From Cryptomeria japonica (Eukaryota > Streptophyta > Pinopsida > Cupressales > Cupressaceae): DNA of 64,000 nt. Positions 21,366 through 31,534 of this stretch are shown here, one piece after another (within the stretch, counting starts at the first letter, position 1; each line of letters begins with the position of its first letter). Below the pieces are notes generated by a model. That model was not told the origin of the DNA and did not search any database. It saw only the letters and a program-made list of their open reading frames with translations. The stretch lies in contig NC_081406.1 in NCBI RefSeq assembly GCF_030272615.1, positions 138,677,361 to 138,741,360 on the forward strand. The letters are read 5' to 3'. A program made the translations under genes and the position numbers.

Positions 21366-23849
21366 GTATCTACCGGTATCTCAACATTTGCCTGTACATT
21401 TGTATCTATCGGGGGCTCAATATCCACTATCTTAATGTTTTTCAAAATTGAGGGTGAAGTACCCATAATACCTTTACCTTTCCCTTCAACTTGGATGTCT
21501 GCAGTATCTGTCTTAGGTTCCGGTGAAGTATACAAACCATGGTTCTCTTCAAAGAACTTAACCCATGCCTTGTGGGTCTCCTTGATTATCTCATTTACCC
21601 TACCTAACATAAGACTGATTATTCTATGCTTGCTGTTAAAGATTTTCCTATCTGCAACCTCAAGTGTCTTGTCCATCTCCTCTGGAGCAATAGAAACACA
21701 AACAGATAACAACTCCTGAATCTTTATATGCCTGTCCTCTTGCATTGCTGATAGTCTTCTAGCATCTAACATGTCATACAACTGTGCCGGTATTTGGTCT
21801 TCAATTTCTAACAAGGCTTTCTTATAAATATCCAAATACAACAAAATTGCTTCCCATACTTCTCTTTGTTTATCATTATTTGAATGTTCATAATAAAATT
21901 GTACATTCTTTAACATACCATCTTTAGTAATTTCATCAACTAACTCTGCACAAGTCTTTGGTGGAATGATAGTTACATTACCAAATTCAATTGCAATATC
22001 AATGTCATCGTTCTTCTTTCTCCTCCCAGTACCAGATGGGGCTGAAGGTGTTTCTTTTGGTGCTCTTTTCTATGCCGGTACCCTGATTGTAACTTTCCTA
22101 ACTGGTTGCTTCTTAGCTTCTACCTTGGTCTCTTCAGTTTTCTTCCTCAATACCCTTTTGAATGCCAAGGGTGTGTCACCCTCAGATCCAGAATCAACTG
22201 CAATTGGCTCAATGAATATTTCTGGCTCTTTCCTCTTCATGTCTTTTTTCAAGACAACAGCAATCAATGCTTTGATGTCCTGTGAAACCTTTTCAACAAA
22301 TTTACTTGCCTTGCCTTCCTGCTTCTCTCTCTTCTTCCGGTTGAACTCAATTTCAACCTCTTGCTTCTTCTGCTTAGCAGTGCCAAAGGTTTTTACAGAT
22401 TCATCAATAGGTGCATCAATTAGCATTTGTGCATAAGCATCAAGAATCTGAGCATCAACTTCATTACCCTTTTCCTCAATCCAAATATTCCGGGGCCTTA
22501 CAACTTCCATCAAAGTTTCATCTTTCTTGACCATGAAGCATATCTCAGTTGAATACTTCTCAACAATGTGCTTTGGAACCCTCATCCTAGAATTCATAGC
22601 CTTTTGAAATGCTTTAAAGTAACCCCACACTTTGTCATCTCTCTGACTACCCAATGTAGCAATTGATTGTTTGAGTTGGCTCCCTACCGGGATATTGAAT
22701 GCCCGTTTTCTCTTCCCAAAACCGGGAGTCTCATTGATGAAAAGTAGCATTAAACAGACAATTAGGTTACCATACTAGAATGTTCCTTTCTTTTCTCCTT
22801 TAATCTTTCCTAGGTTAATCAACAATTCATCCAACGTCCAACCACATAGATCTAACTTCTCATTCTCCCTCATCATTTTATGAGTTGCATAAATGCAGGA
22901 GCTAGAAACAGAATTCAGTCGGTTTGATTGTGTTACCTTGTAACCGATGACCATGCTTCCGAATCTGATGTCTGTGTCGGTGATAGTACTGATCGTCATT
23001 GATCGCTTGTCTGATGTTGCGCTGGGAATCTTGTTGACCTGATCATTTGAAACTTTCTTCTCCGAACGTTGTCCAACCTGTGGTAAACTGGTGATTGCCC
23101 TGATGGCCTCCTTCGTAATCTTATACGGCTTATCCAACGAGATAAACTCTCCATGTACTCTGCTTAAAACATACCTAACAATCTCATCTTCAAATTCCAG
23201 AATATCCAGAATGCCGGTAAACCTAAATCCACAATATGCTGGTATTTGGGCTTAATCTTTCCAGAATCTCCCATTAGCTCATTTATGTACATGCTCTTAA
23301 TATCACTCGTTCCTAAATACTCAATATAACAGTGAATATAAGCTCTTACATCTTCAACATACACGACTCCTTTCGGAACACGGGAAAAAGCGCCAATCGA
23401 ATCGTCCAGGGTAGCAACATGCGGATATCGCTTGAAATCCGGTTTGGGACGGTCCTTGACCTCAACAATAGTCGGATTTGCAACAAATATAGATACAGAT
23501 GATGATCTCGCTTCCATGATTGAAGATAAATACCTGTGAATAGCTGTCGGTGAAAAACCCTAAAGACCTCTTCCGATTGCTGGTGAAATTGCTCAAGATG
23601 ATATCGATTGCACTGAATCACCTCTGAATTGCTCTAAATGCAAAGTGATCAGAAATGAAGTGAATTCGACCTTTTAACCTCCAAGAAACTCTAATCCTTT
23701 ATTGACATCAATGACTTCCGGTGGAAGATACCGGATATCGATCAAACATCTCCATGCCGGATAAGCATCTCCAATGTCTGGAGCATCTTCTAGAACCTCT
23801 TCTCAGGGCATATGCAACATCTTCATGAATTTTGCCTACCCCTAAGGCA

Positions 23850-24971
23850 TTTGCCTTAGTTACTGGATGAGCTTTCTGCCGGTGCAGGAGCAACCTCCTT
23901 TGCCGGTTGAGTAACCGGTGCATTTCCATCTGCTGATTGTTCTTCTGTCTTCCTGACCCATCACTGGGTATGATCTTGCCAGATTTAATTAACCTTCTCT
24001 TTTCCTTTCTCATTTAGCAATATGACCAACCTCATTACATGCATAACATGTAATATTGTTCTTTTGAATTTCTTTGCTAAAACCGGTGTAATTGCTTGAC
24101 CTGCATTGATTAGCCATATGTCCAAATTTTCCACATGCATAACATTTAACATTCATTCTGCAATCTTCTGTCTTATGACCATACTTATTACATTTAGAAC
24201 ATTGACCGGGAGCAGAATCAGGGTTCTGATTTGCTCTATTTCTACATTGCCTAGCCATGTGACCAAATTTATTACAAACAAAACATCTACCATTAAATTT
24301 ATAAGCATTAAACTGCCTTACCGGTGCCTTATGGTTTTGATCTTCATTTGCAGTACCAAAACTCTGTCCTTGTTCAAATCCAAGTCCACTGGAATCTCCC
24401 TTCTGCCTTTGTCTTTTCAATAACTCATCTAGCTATGCTGAACTAATCTTGAATTTTTCTTTATATTCACTTGCGATAGTTAGATCATCTTTCAGAATTA
24501 TCATTTGTCTCTCAAGCTCTTGTTCATTACTTTGGGATTGTACTAAATCAGTTCTCAACATATCATTCTCATGAACCAACCTACCACATTCTTCAAATTT
24601 GTTTTTCAGAGATACAACAAGATTTTCTTCCTTTTTCTTCCGGTCCTCAATCTCTTTAGACATCCTCATAGTTATAGCTTGCAAACCATGTTCTCCTGAC
24701 TCAGTTTCAGACATCTCTCATTAAGTGCATCTTTCTCTTCATTATCCTTATTCTGCAAAAGTTCCTTCCTCCTAGCTTGAACAGATGACAGCCTCTCCTA
24801 TAGGACAAGAATGAATTCCTGAGCAAAATTCAATTCATCTTGTAGCTTCAAGTTCTTCATCCTTTCAGCATCATAATCTTCAAGTGCCACCTCAAGTTGC
24901 TTCTCCAAACTCATATCCATGGATTCCGGATTCAGGATCTTCCTCAAGCTATTAAACTTCCTTCGAGGCAT
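23850..24971 (-). pseudogene. Element B gag: coiled coil plus four CCHC zinc knuckles
   Basis: The start ATG at 24971 lies inside the primer-like site just after the LTR. The N-terminal half is charged and coiled-coil-like (LEKQLEVALEDYDAERMKN, then KKKEENLVVSLKNKFEEC) with a stop near 24798, a frameshift around 24715 and a stop at 24433. The C-terminal half has four knuckles of the CX2CX4HX4C type: CFVCNKFGHMARQC, CSKCNKYGHKTEDC, CYACGKFGHMANQC and CYACNEVGHIAK, the last cut by a stop near 24010. A Pro/Ala/Glu-rich tail follows in degraded form. Knuckles bind nucleic acid, so the natural role is RNA packaging. Four knuckles is more than the usual one or two in plant Gag. Confidence 0.82.
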
Positions 24972-24975
24972 ACCA
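24961..24975 (-). promoter_or_regulatory. Primer-site-like sequence of element B
   Basis: After the LTR end (24978) the minus strand reads TTGGTATGCCTCGAAGG. Only TGGTAT agrees with the initiator-tRNA site TGGTATCAGAGC used by P2 and G2. The gag start codon overlaps it. The tRNA is unknown. Confidence 0.55.
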
Positions 24976-25412
24976 ATTGTTGGATTCCAAGAACACTGAG
25001 AGGGGGTGGGGGTGAATTAATATTCTACCGGAATGATCAATTTTAACCTTATTAAAACATGCATACACCAACCCGTATACTAGTACATATAGAATTGAAA
25101 GAAGTAAAGCAACCAATAAGCCAATCACATAAATGAATACCATAACACACAAAATTATACGTGGAAAACCTCAAAGAGGAAAAACCACGATGGGATTGGT
25201 GACCCACAATATCAATCCACTAGCCATATGAAGAGATATTTACAAAATATAGGGGCCTGGACATGCACGAAGGTTTACAACCTAGAGCACACTGCTCAAT
25301 CACAAAAGGAGCCTCATTGACTACATACAATCCAGACTACAATCCAGAGAAATGATTGAACTGCAATGGTAGCATCTTTTATGTCTGAAATACAGTTCCG
25401 GTTAAGCTCTGT

Positions 25413-25417
25413 CTGTT
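25413..25417. other. Target-site duplication CTGTT (left) of solo S LTR copy 2
   Basis: CTGTT here and at 29317-29321. The uninterrupted site is preserved in the other B LTR near 18660, which confirms the insertion point. Confidence 0.93.
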
Positions 25418-26284
25418 TGTTGACGTGTATTTTGTACACTATCAAACACAGAATAAAATACCTAAAGGTACCTTATCCTCTCTTGAGTAAAGCCTCTGAA
25501 TGCTGAAGATATTGCGAAAAGGATCAATCAGGGTGACTTCAAGGTTCTTCACTGTAGGATCTCTATGTGTGGATAAGCTCTCTGTGGTTTGATTTGATTT
25601 GCTGGAATCACAAGGGGACTTACACTTGATGACTGAACTTCTGATTTGCTTTGAATATTGCTGGAACACAAGATTTTACTGCCTTAGATTTGAAAAAAAG
25701 GAAAAAAGACGAGGGTGAGGAAAGGATCTAATCCTAACACTAAGAATGTAAGAGCAATGAATGATCTTTGATGAAATTCTAACTAAGTCTTGTTTTGACA
25801 TCCTAGGACCATCTCCACAAGGTTAGTGCGATCTTCGAAGGAAAGCTTTATGATGTTCAAATCATCACTACAGGCATAGACACCATCAGGCTGATGCATA
25901 TCAATGAAGAAGCGACAATTGAAGTTAAGCTTAAGCTAAATGATTCCAGTTGACTACACAAGGCAAGTCTGCAATCAACAAACTGCTAGTAGTATGGATA
26001 TATGAATTTCACCATCAATCAAGCACATTTCTTCCACTCATCTAATGACATGAGATCAAATATGAGAAGTATAGAGACCATGCAAATTGTCGAATCGACC
26101 CATAAATTTCACCATTTCTTCAATGAAGTTTTACAAGTCTTTTACAACAACATCTTGGCAACAATCGTTGCCCTCTCTCTCTACTCTACTCTAATTGCTA
26201 TTCTATCAACGAGCTAATCACCTTCTAAATACTCTCTATTCACTAACTCTCTTCTATTCGCCTTTACAAATGAAATGCCAGGGC

Positions 26285-26291
26285 TTATATA
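26285..26291 (-). promoter_or_regulatory. TATA box of S LTR copy 2
   Basis: The minus strand reads CTATATAAGCCC, matching the box and its surroundings in copy 1. Confidence 0.6.
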
Positions 26292-26625
26292 GTGCCCTCA
26301 ATACAATTCGATGTTTTAGATCAATTAGATCAATGGCCAAGATTTTACAATGAAAACCCTAATTAGGGTTTGTTACAACCATTACATAACATTTAATGCT
26401 TGACCAATGATAAAATTGTATTAATTGGACACATGTCCTCTCTGGAAAATTCGACCAATGGATAGCCGGGGTAGGTACATCGAAGTTTGTGCCACCTTCC
26501 ATGAGTTAGGTACATTGAATCTGGACATGCTGAGGTGGACCACACTGACTGGAGAAGTGATGACTAGGATGCCAATTCGTCTGACACTTGGTTGATGCCA
26601 ATTTGATGTTGCTGAGAAGCTAGCT

Positions 26626-26928
26626 TTAATTAACTCTTCTGGAACTATCTGCTCCTTCAACGAACCCTTGCTCTAACTTCTCATGTCTTTGATGCGCAGG
26701 ATGATGATGTACCTCGCCTTGAAATGCTGGATTGGAAGAAGTCATTCCTGATGATACTTGACCGAAGAAGGCCGTCCTTGTCAATGCTAGACTGGAGGAG
26801 GTCACCCTTATCCTTGCTTGATCGTCTTTGATGATACTGGGCTGGAGGAGATCATCTTTGTCCTGGACCGGATCTTCTTTGATGAGAACCTGCTGACTTG
26901 TAGATCCTCCGGGCTTTGGAGTCGCCAT
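26626..26928 (-). CDS. Small open frame inside S LTR copy 2, unknown
   Basis: A 101-codon frame starts MATPKPGGSTSQQ and includes DDQARIRVTSSSLA. Copy 1 has a partly matching frame (10478-10687, DQARSRATSSSLASS) without the N-terminal part. The similarity may only reflect shared LTR sequence containing a short tandem repeat. No domain is recognised, and expression from an LTR is unproven. It could be a fragment of a captured or ancestral internal gene. Confidence 0.25.
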   Translation of the reverse strand: MATPKPGGSTSQQVLIKEDPVQDKDDLLQPSIIKDDQARIRVTSSSLALTRTAFFGQVSSGMTSSNPAFQGEVHHHPAHQRHEKLEQGFVEGADSSRRVN

Positions 26929-27778
26929 CTTGATACCTACACAACATTTCACAATTAGCATTATATCTTGAAGTGTAGAAATTAAACTTAAAAGGAAGAT
27001 TTAAGATTTTAATTAGGAAACTTCATGATAAATCTTGAGTTATCATTTTCTAATCAACCATGCAATACTTAGAATTTTCAAAATAAAAGTTCAAAATTCA
27101 AATCTTCAACAATGGTGTCAAGATGATTTCGCCATACCTCCTCTTTGAGCATTAAACTCTAAGAAATGATGCAAGAATAGATGAATTTCGCTAGGCAAAA
27201 TGTAGATCAAAGTTCTCCCTTGGATAAAATGCGCCTCCTTTAGCCTTCAAAAGAATCAACTCCACTTCCTTCTAGTCTTCAACACTTGAAATAAATTCGC
27301 TCCACTCTAGCTAGATTTCGCTCCTCCAAATTGCACTTCAACCTCTGGATTTCGCTCCTCAAATAGCTCTCCAATTTCGCACTTAGGAAAGGATGAATGA
27401 TTTGAATTGTGAAACAAAACCCCTCCAATATATAGAGCGCTCACCTTCTTTTTCCCCAAGGCCGACTTGACAAAAAGGGTAAAACATAAATAAATAAAAA
27501 ACCTTTAAGAAGGAGGCCGACTTAACAATAAAGGCAAAATAATGACTATTAAGCGCTCAACTTGTATTTTTAATTTTAAAAATTAATTTTAGTGCCTCCA
27601 AGGTGGATTTTTTTATTATTTCAAGGCTTAAAATTAATTTATTAAATGCAAAATGTTTTAATTAATGCGCATTTAATTCAACCTTCCAAATGTTTCGAAC
27701 TTCGCAAATTTGGTGAAATTTCATGCAAACTGGAGAATATCACTTTTTAAAACAAGGCTTAATGAAACTTCATGATGA

Positions 27779-28846
27779 TTTCGCCCTGGACCCTCAGAGA
27801 GGGTCAGGAGCGATTTTCCATTTTAGGCTTATAATCCACCTAAATTTGATTGTTGAACTCTCATCGTTATTTCCAAGATCAATTTCCTTGCACAATTGAG
27901 TAAATTCATCGAAAATCTTGAAGGCAAAAATGTCTTTTGGAGGAATTTCGCCTTGGACCCTCAGCAAGGTTCAGGAGCGATTTTCCCAATTTTGCTCAAA
28001 ATTAGCATTTTTCAACGTTCTAAATCTTTTCCAGACATTCCAACTAGGCCTTCTCACTGACTTGCAAACTTAGCTCCTTCAAATTTTGGAGAAAAGGTGT
28101 GATTTTGAGGTTTTTCGCCCTGGACCCTCAGCAAGGGTCAGGAGCGATTTTGGTGATTTCAACAAAATCCTTCATTATTTCAAGCTAAAAATTTTTCAGG
28201 AGGCAAAAGGAAGTTGCCCTTGTTTCACTCATGTCCAAAACTTGACTGTTTTCCATGCAAGATGAGAGCTATTCAAAATTTCGCCCTGGGCCCTCAGCAA
28301 GGGTCAGGAGCGATTTTGGCTTTATTGGCCAAAATTCATCAATTTGCAAGCGTCCAAACCTTTGAATGATGTTCGACCTTCCTTCCAGGAGACCCTGCAC
28401 ATAAAAATTTAGCCAAAATTAGTGACAAATAGGCTCAAATAAAATTTTCGCTCTGGACCCTCAGCAAGGGTCAGGAGCGAATTTCACAATCTAGGCTAAA
28501 CTGCTCAATCTTCAAGTTTCAAATCACTTCACAAGGCAAGGTAAGATCGTTTTGAAGGCCAGGAAAAAGGTTTCAAGTTCAATCAAGGTGGCAAACGAAG
28601 TTTATAATGAATTTCGCTTTGGAACCTCAGCAAGGGTTAGGAGCGAAATTCCCAATCTTGGCCAAAGTCCAAACAAAATGCTTTGCAAATAAAAATTTGG
28701 TCAAATAAGGCAAGGAATGAGTCCTAGATTGATTTTCGCCTTGGACCCTCTGGCAGGGTCAGGGGCGAGATTCGCATTGGACCTCCTGAGAGAGTCAGGA
28801 GCGAAATTCTCTCTGGATCCTCAGCAAGGGTCAGGAGCGAAATTTG
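27779..28846 (-). repeat. Periodic hairpin array in S LTR copy 2 (9 cores)
   Basis: Plus-strand cores read TTCGCCCTGGACCCTCAGC then AAGGGTCAGGAGCGA. The G of GACCC lies at 27789, 27956, 28123, 28289, 28456, 28622, 28744, 28780 and 28816: steps 167, 167, 166, 167, 166, 122, 36 and 36. As in copy 1, 36-bp steps lie at the end nearest the LTR start and ~167-bp steps follow. The loop sequence CTCAGCAAG is shared by most cores here but differs from copy 1 (TTCCAAAG). Degraded cores continue at 27290-27380. Confidence 0.92.
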
Positions 28847-28875
28847 ACTTTTTGAACTCTCCGATAGGATAATTT

Positions 28876-28931
28876 TATGGAATATAACATTTAAGTATAA
28901 GTGACATTTATACTTTAAGTTATATTCCATA
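28876..28931. repeat. Inverted repeat in S LTR copy 2
   Basis: TATGGAATATAAC at 28876 pairs with GTTATATTCCATA ending at 28931, the same arms as in copy 1 with a much shorter loop. Confidence 0.85.
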
Positions 28932-29014
28932 TATACTTTCAGGATGTTTGAGAGTGGTTTCAGACCTCCAAGAGTTATATTGCAAAATCTAGTTTTTGGA
29001 GGTTTTTTAGTTTC

Positions 29015-29174
29015 CAGACTTAGCCAAATTTCAGGATCAGGACTTTCAGACTTAGCCAAATTTCAGGATCAGGACTTTCAGACTTAGCCAAATTTCAGGA
29101 TCAGGACTTGCAGACTTAGCCAAATTTCAGGATCAGGACTTTCAGACTTAGCCAAATTTCAGGATCAGGACTTG
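29015..29174. repeat. 32-bp minisatellite (5 copies) in S LTR copy 2
   Basis: Units start at 29015, 29047, 29079, 29111 and 29143, each CAGACTTAGCC then AAATTTCAGGATCAGG, nearly identical. Copy 1 has only about two degraded units at the matching place (8470-8540), so the array expanded in this copy's lineage. Confidence 0.9.
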
Positions 29175-29316
29175 CTATCCAAGTGATCCCCTTGGCGACA
29201 CTCAAAACGCAAAGGCTAATAGACAAAACCCTAAAAGACCTAGAAAACAAACCCTAAAAAGCAAAAAAGCAGGGGTCCCCATTTGCAATGGGGCGATGTG
29301 TGAAATGGTCACAACA

Positions 29317-29321
29317 CTGTT
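29317..29321. other. Target-site duplication CTGTT (right) of solo S LTR copy 2
   Basis: Matches 25413-25417. Confidence 0.93.
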
Positions 29322-29889
29322 CTGGTCTGAAACCCTTAACCCTATACCGGAATAACCCTTACATAAGTATCCTCACATACATGATCTCTCTCATATGTTT
29401 CACATCTCCTTTTCATTCCATAACCTTACACACTCTTATATATGATATATCAAAATGATCTAGTCAACTGACCTATATAACTTTTACAATTCATCATGCC
29501 TTATGTCGGCTTACAAAGATAATTACAATATGAATATACATGTCATCTCAATAACATAAATACATGAATATCAAAAACAATTGCCGATGCCGGATCCAAA
29601 AGATGTCGGCCTCCAATACCGATAACCTGATTCTAAACCATGTCGGCCTGGCATTGCCGGTAACCAAAGAAATCTATCCAACCTGCTGGCGCCGGTGAAG
29701 TGTCTGTGAAGTGCCTGCCGGTGCACAACTGAACCAAAATATGAAGCCAGAACGTGTTGCCATGTTGCCATCAATGACAAGATATTGAAACCAACCAATT
29801 GAGTGTCAATTGCCAACAACCTTACCTTCCGAAGATTATATGATGTCTTCATGTAAGTCACTTATTATATAAAGACAACATTCAATCAA

Positions 29890-30632
29890 ACAAAGAAGAA
29901 TCAGAAAATTTCTTAAGTGGCAACTCAAATCACTTAAATGAGTTTGATCATGAACTCATGGCATTGCAAGTTATTGAGAATCAATGTGTGGTTTCAGATG
30001 ACAAGATAACACAAGCACTTACAAGGATGGATAACACTCATAAAGCCATTGAAGACCTTATTGGTAAGATACAAATTGAGGAAAGACAAAAGGGGCTGAA
30101 AAGTAGGATCTCTCAGTTACAATTGCATTTTATTAAAGAGGGCATGGAAGTAATAAAGACTGATTAACTTCACTTGCTCAAAGATAGAGATCAAGCTACC
30201 GAGATGGTTGAAGAAAAAGACAAAAAAATTGATGATCTTTGTTTACAACTAAGTTTTGCATATGCTTTGTCATCCGAGATAAACACTCAATCATTTACAA
30301 CAGCCACTCCTATGGAAGAAGGAAATAATGCTAGATTGTTAGAAATCACACAGATAGTTTAGGGGATGGAAGAACGCTCTAGAGATGAAAGTAGAAATGG
30401 AGTTTGCAGCCATGAGGAAAAGGACATAACAGAAAATATTCCTTATGGATCAACATCTAATGATAAGGCTTTAAAATCTGAAAGAGACGTCATTAAGGAA
30501 GATGAGTTGGATTGGCATTTTGTGGAAAAACTATCAGAAACTAATGAAGATTACACCTGTAGCCATGTTCTACTTCATGGAAACAGTGTCAATTGGAAGA
30601 GAAAAGATCAACTAGGCGAGAATCATAAGTAA
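29890..30632 (+). pseudogene. Element C N-terminal coding remnant, coiled-coil-rich, unknown
   Basis: One frame from about 29890 to 30632 with stops at 30165 and 30360. The product is acidic and helical (ITQALTRMDNTHKAIEDLIG, EEKDKKIDDLCLQLSF, DELDWHFVEKLSE). It continues upstream of 29958 without a stop (EESENFLSGNSN), so the apparent ATG at 29958 need not be the start. No known domain. Probably the Gag-position protein of element C, but I see no zinc knuckle. Confidence 0.5.
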
Positions 30633-30648
30633 CAACTTTGACAAATAG

Positions 30649-31350
30649 TTGAAGAGGCTTGAACGTACTAAGACATTTTACATGAGTTCATACCTTATGT
30701 ATTCACTTGCCAAAACTCATGAATATGCAGGAATAATGTATAGAGGTCTAGTTGGAATGGGAGCTGGAGAGATGAGAGCATGTGAGTCCTACATGCAGCT
30801 GCATTACCTGGGCAAGGCTCATTACAAGATGGTGAACAATGCTTTCGCTATGCACTTGACAAGAATGTTTCAAGGCGACATCCATGAAAGACTATCCCCA
30901 CAGACAAAAGAGTTAGTAAAGAAATTTGGTGCTTGGTATATTCAATTTCCCAAGTTCACCTATATAAGAATTCAAGGATGCTCTTGTCCACCCTACATGC
31001 TACTACACTATCCTACTGACAAGATGGCATTGTTGGAGTTGGTGAGACAATTGATCACATATGATAAAGTGCAAAACAATAGACACAAGATAGGGATTGC
31101 TTTTCCCATCTTAGTTGGACAAACAATAGAAGTGTGTCCATCCTTGCAGGCAATTGAGAAATCGGAGGAAGAATTGAGATCCTATTCCCTTATCCCATAT
31201 TTCTCTAGAGAAAACTTTGATCCTTACAACAATATGAGAAGAGCTAATGGAAGAAGGCATAAGCATAGTCTACAATTGGAAGACTGTTGGATGAATGCCC
31301 AAGATGATTCTAGAGATAAGAAGGAAGATGTGTTCAAAGCTATTGATTGA
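30649..31350 (+). pseudogene. Element C globular region of unknown family
   Basis: A 233-codon frame, the longest uninterrupted one in C, follows the upstream frame after a shift. It is rich in aromatic and Cys residues (FTYIRIQGCSCPPYMLLHYP, FGAWYIQFPKF). It lacks the acidic triads of transposase or integrase and any YxDD. The context, between a coiled coil and a Ser/Lys linker, is like the middle of B's ORF2. I do not recognise it. Confidence 0.5.
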
Positions 31351-31534
31351 CATCGTCAGGATGTGTAAAATTTTCAATATTCCAGATCAAGCACAAGATA
31401 GTGGAAAACTCCTCCAGCCTGTATACGAATGAGAGAAAGACAAGAAGTTAGAGGTCAATTGGATTGATGGTGAGATTACTAATTTGAAGGACTTGATGTA
31501 ACTAGTCTTAGCATAGACATGACGATGGGTAGAC

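Larger units (their letters stand above)
19454..23517 (-). pseudogene. Element B ORF2, large protein of unknown function (interrupted)
   Basis: The reading runs 23517-23164, shifts frame, then stays in one frame 23137-21361 and 20492-19454 across the nested solo LTR. Removing 873 bases (LTR plus one duplication) keeps the frame. The uninterrupted product would be about 1060 residues. Visible parts: an N-terminal domain with FKRYPHVATLDDSIGAFSR and a region with KPYKITKEAIRAITSLP; a Lys/Glu-rich centre (KKQEVEIEFNRKKREKQEG); a Ser/Thr/Glu-rich linker; and a C-terminal coiled coil (EIDKKIKDIQEEI, LEKEKDKIIRRARSL). Stops near 22772 and 22067 break it. No DDE, YxDD, protease or RNase H motif is visible. 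I do not recognise the family; it is not standard pol. Confidence 0.7.
25418..29316 (-). mobile_element. Solo giant LTR, S family, copy 2 (3899 bp)
   Basis: Minus-strand start TGTTGTGACC at 29316 and end ACGTCAACA at 25418, flanked by CTGTT on both sides. No internal region, so a solo LTR. In LTR sense it has the start, a 32-bp minisatellite, the inverted repeat, the hairpin array, a 101-codon open frame, the TATA box and the conserved 3' end. It is clearly related to copy 1 (8167-11927) but far from identical, so the two come from different elements of an old, diverse family. Confidence 0.93.
18523..29818 (-). mobile_element. Non-autonomous LTR element B: copia-like ends, Gag plus unknown ORF2, no pol
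   Basis: On the minus strand: 5' LTR (29818-24978, with a nested solo S LTR), primer-like site, gag (24971-~23850), ORF2 (23517-19454, with a nested solo B LTR), polypurine tract, 3' LTR (19161-18523, truncated). LTR ends TGTTGG...CCAACA, the R-region word GGTTTTCCACGT and the sequence before the polypurine tract (CCATCAATGCCAAAGGGG) match the copia elements P1 and P2. I find no reverse transcriptase, RNase H or integrase motif. The element therefore looks trans-mobilised, probably by a copia relative. Left end and one target duplication are lost. Confidence 0.85.
24978..29818 (-). repeat. 5' LTR of element B, interrupted by solo S LTR
   Basis: Without the nested 3904 bases it is about 937 bp, starting TGTTGGCAATTG at 29818 and ending AATCCAACA at 24978. 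It is collinear with the 3' LTR and the solo B LTR. ACCTT at 29819-29823 is the likely target copy on this side. Confidence 0.9.

Noticed and set aside
21966-22436. Plus-strand frame with hydrophobic segments, possible membrane protein
   Set aside because: Antisense shadow of the Lys/Glu-rich middle of ORF2; Phe/Leu/Ser content is what the complement of Lys/Glu codons gives.
24106-24423. Plus-strand frame of 105 codons
   Set aside because: It is the antisense shadow of the four zinc knuckles of element B gag.
27779-28846. CRISPR-like array
   Set aside because: Repeats are regularly spaced, but spacers of ~130 bp are related to each other, the DNA is plant and LTR-resident, and no cas-like gene exists.
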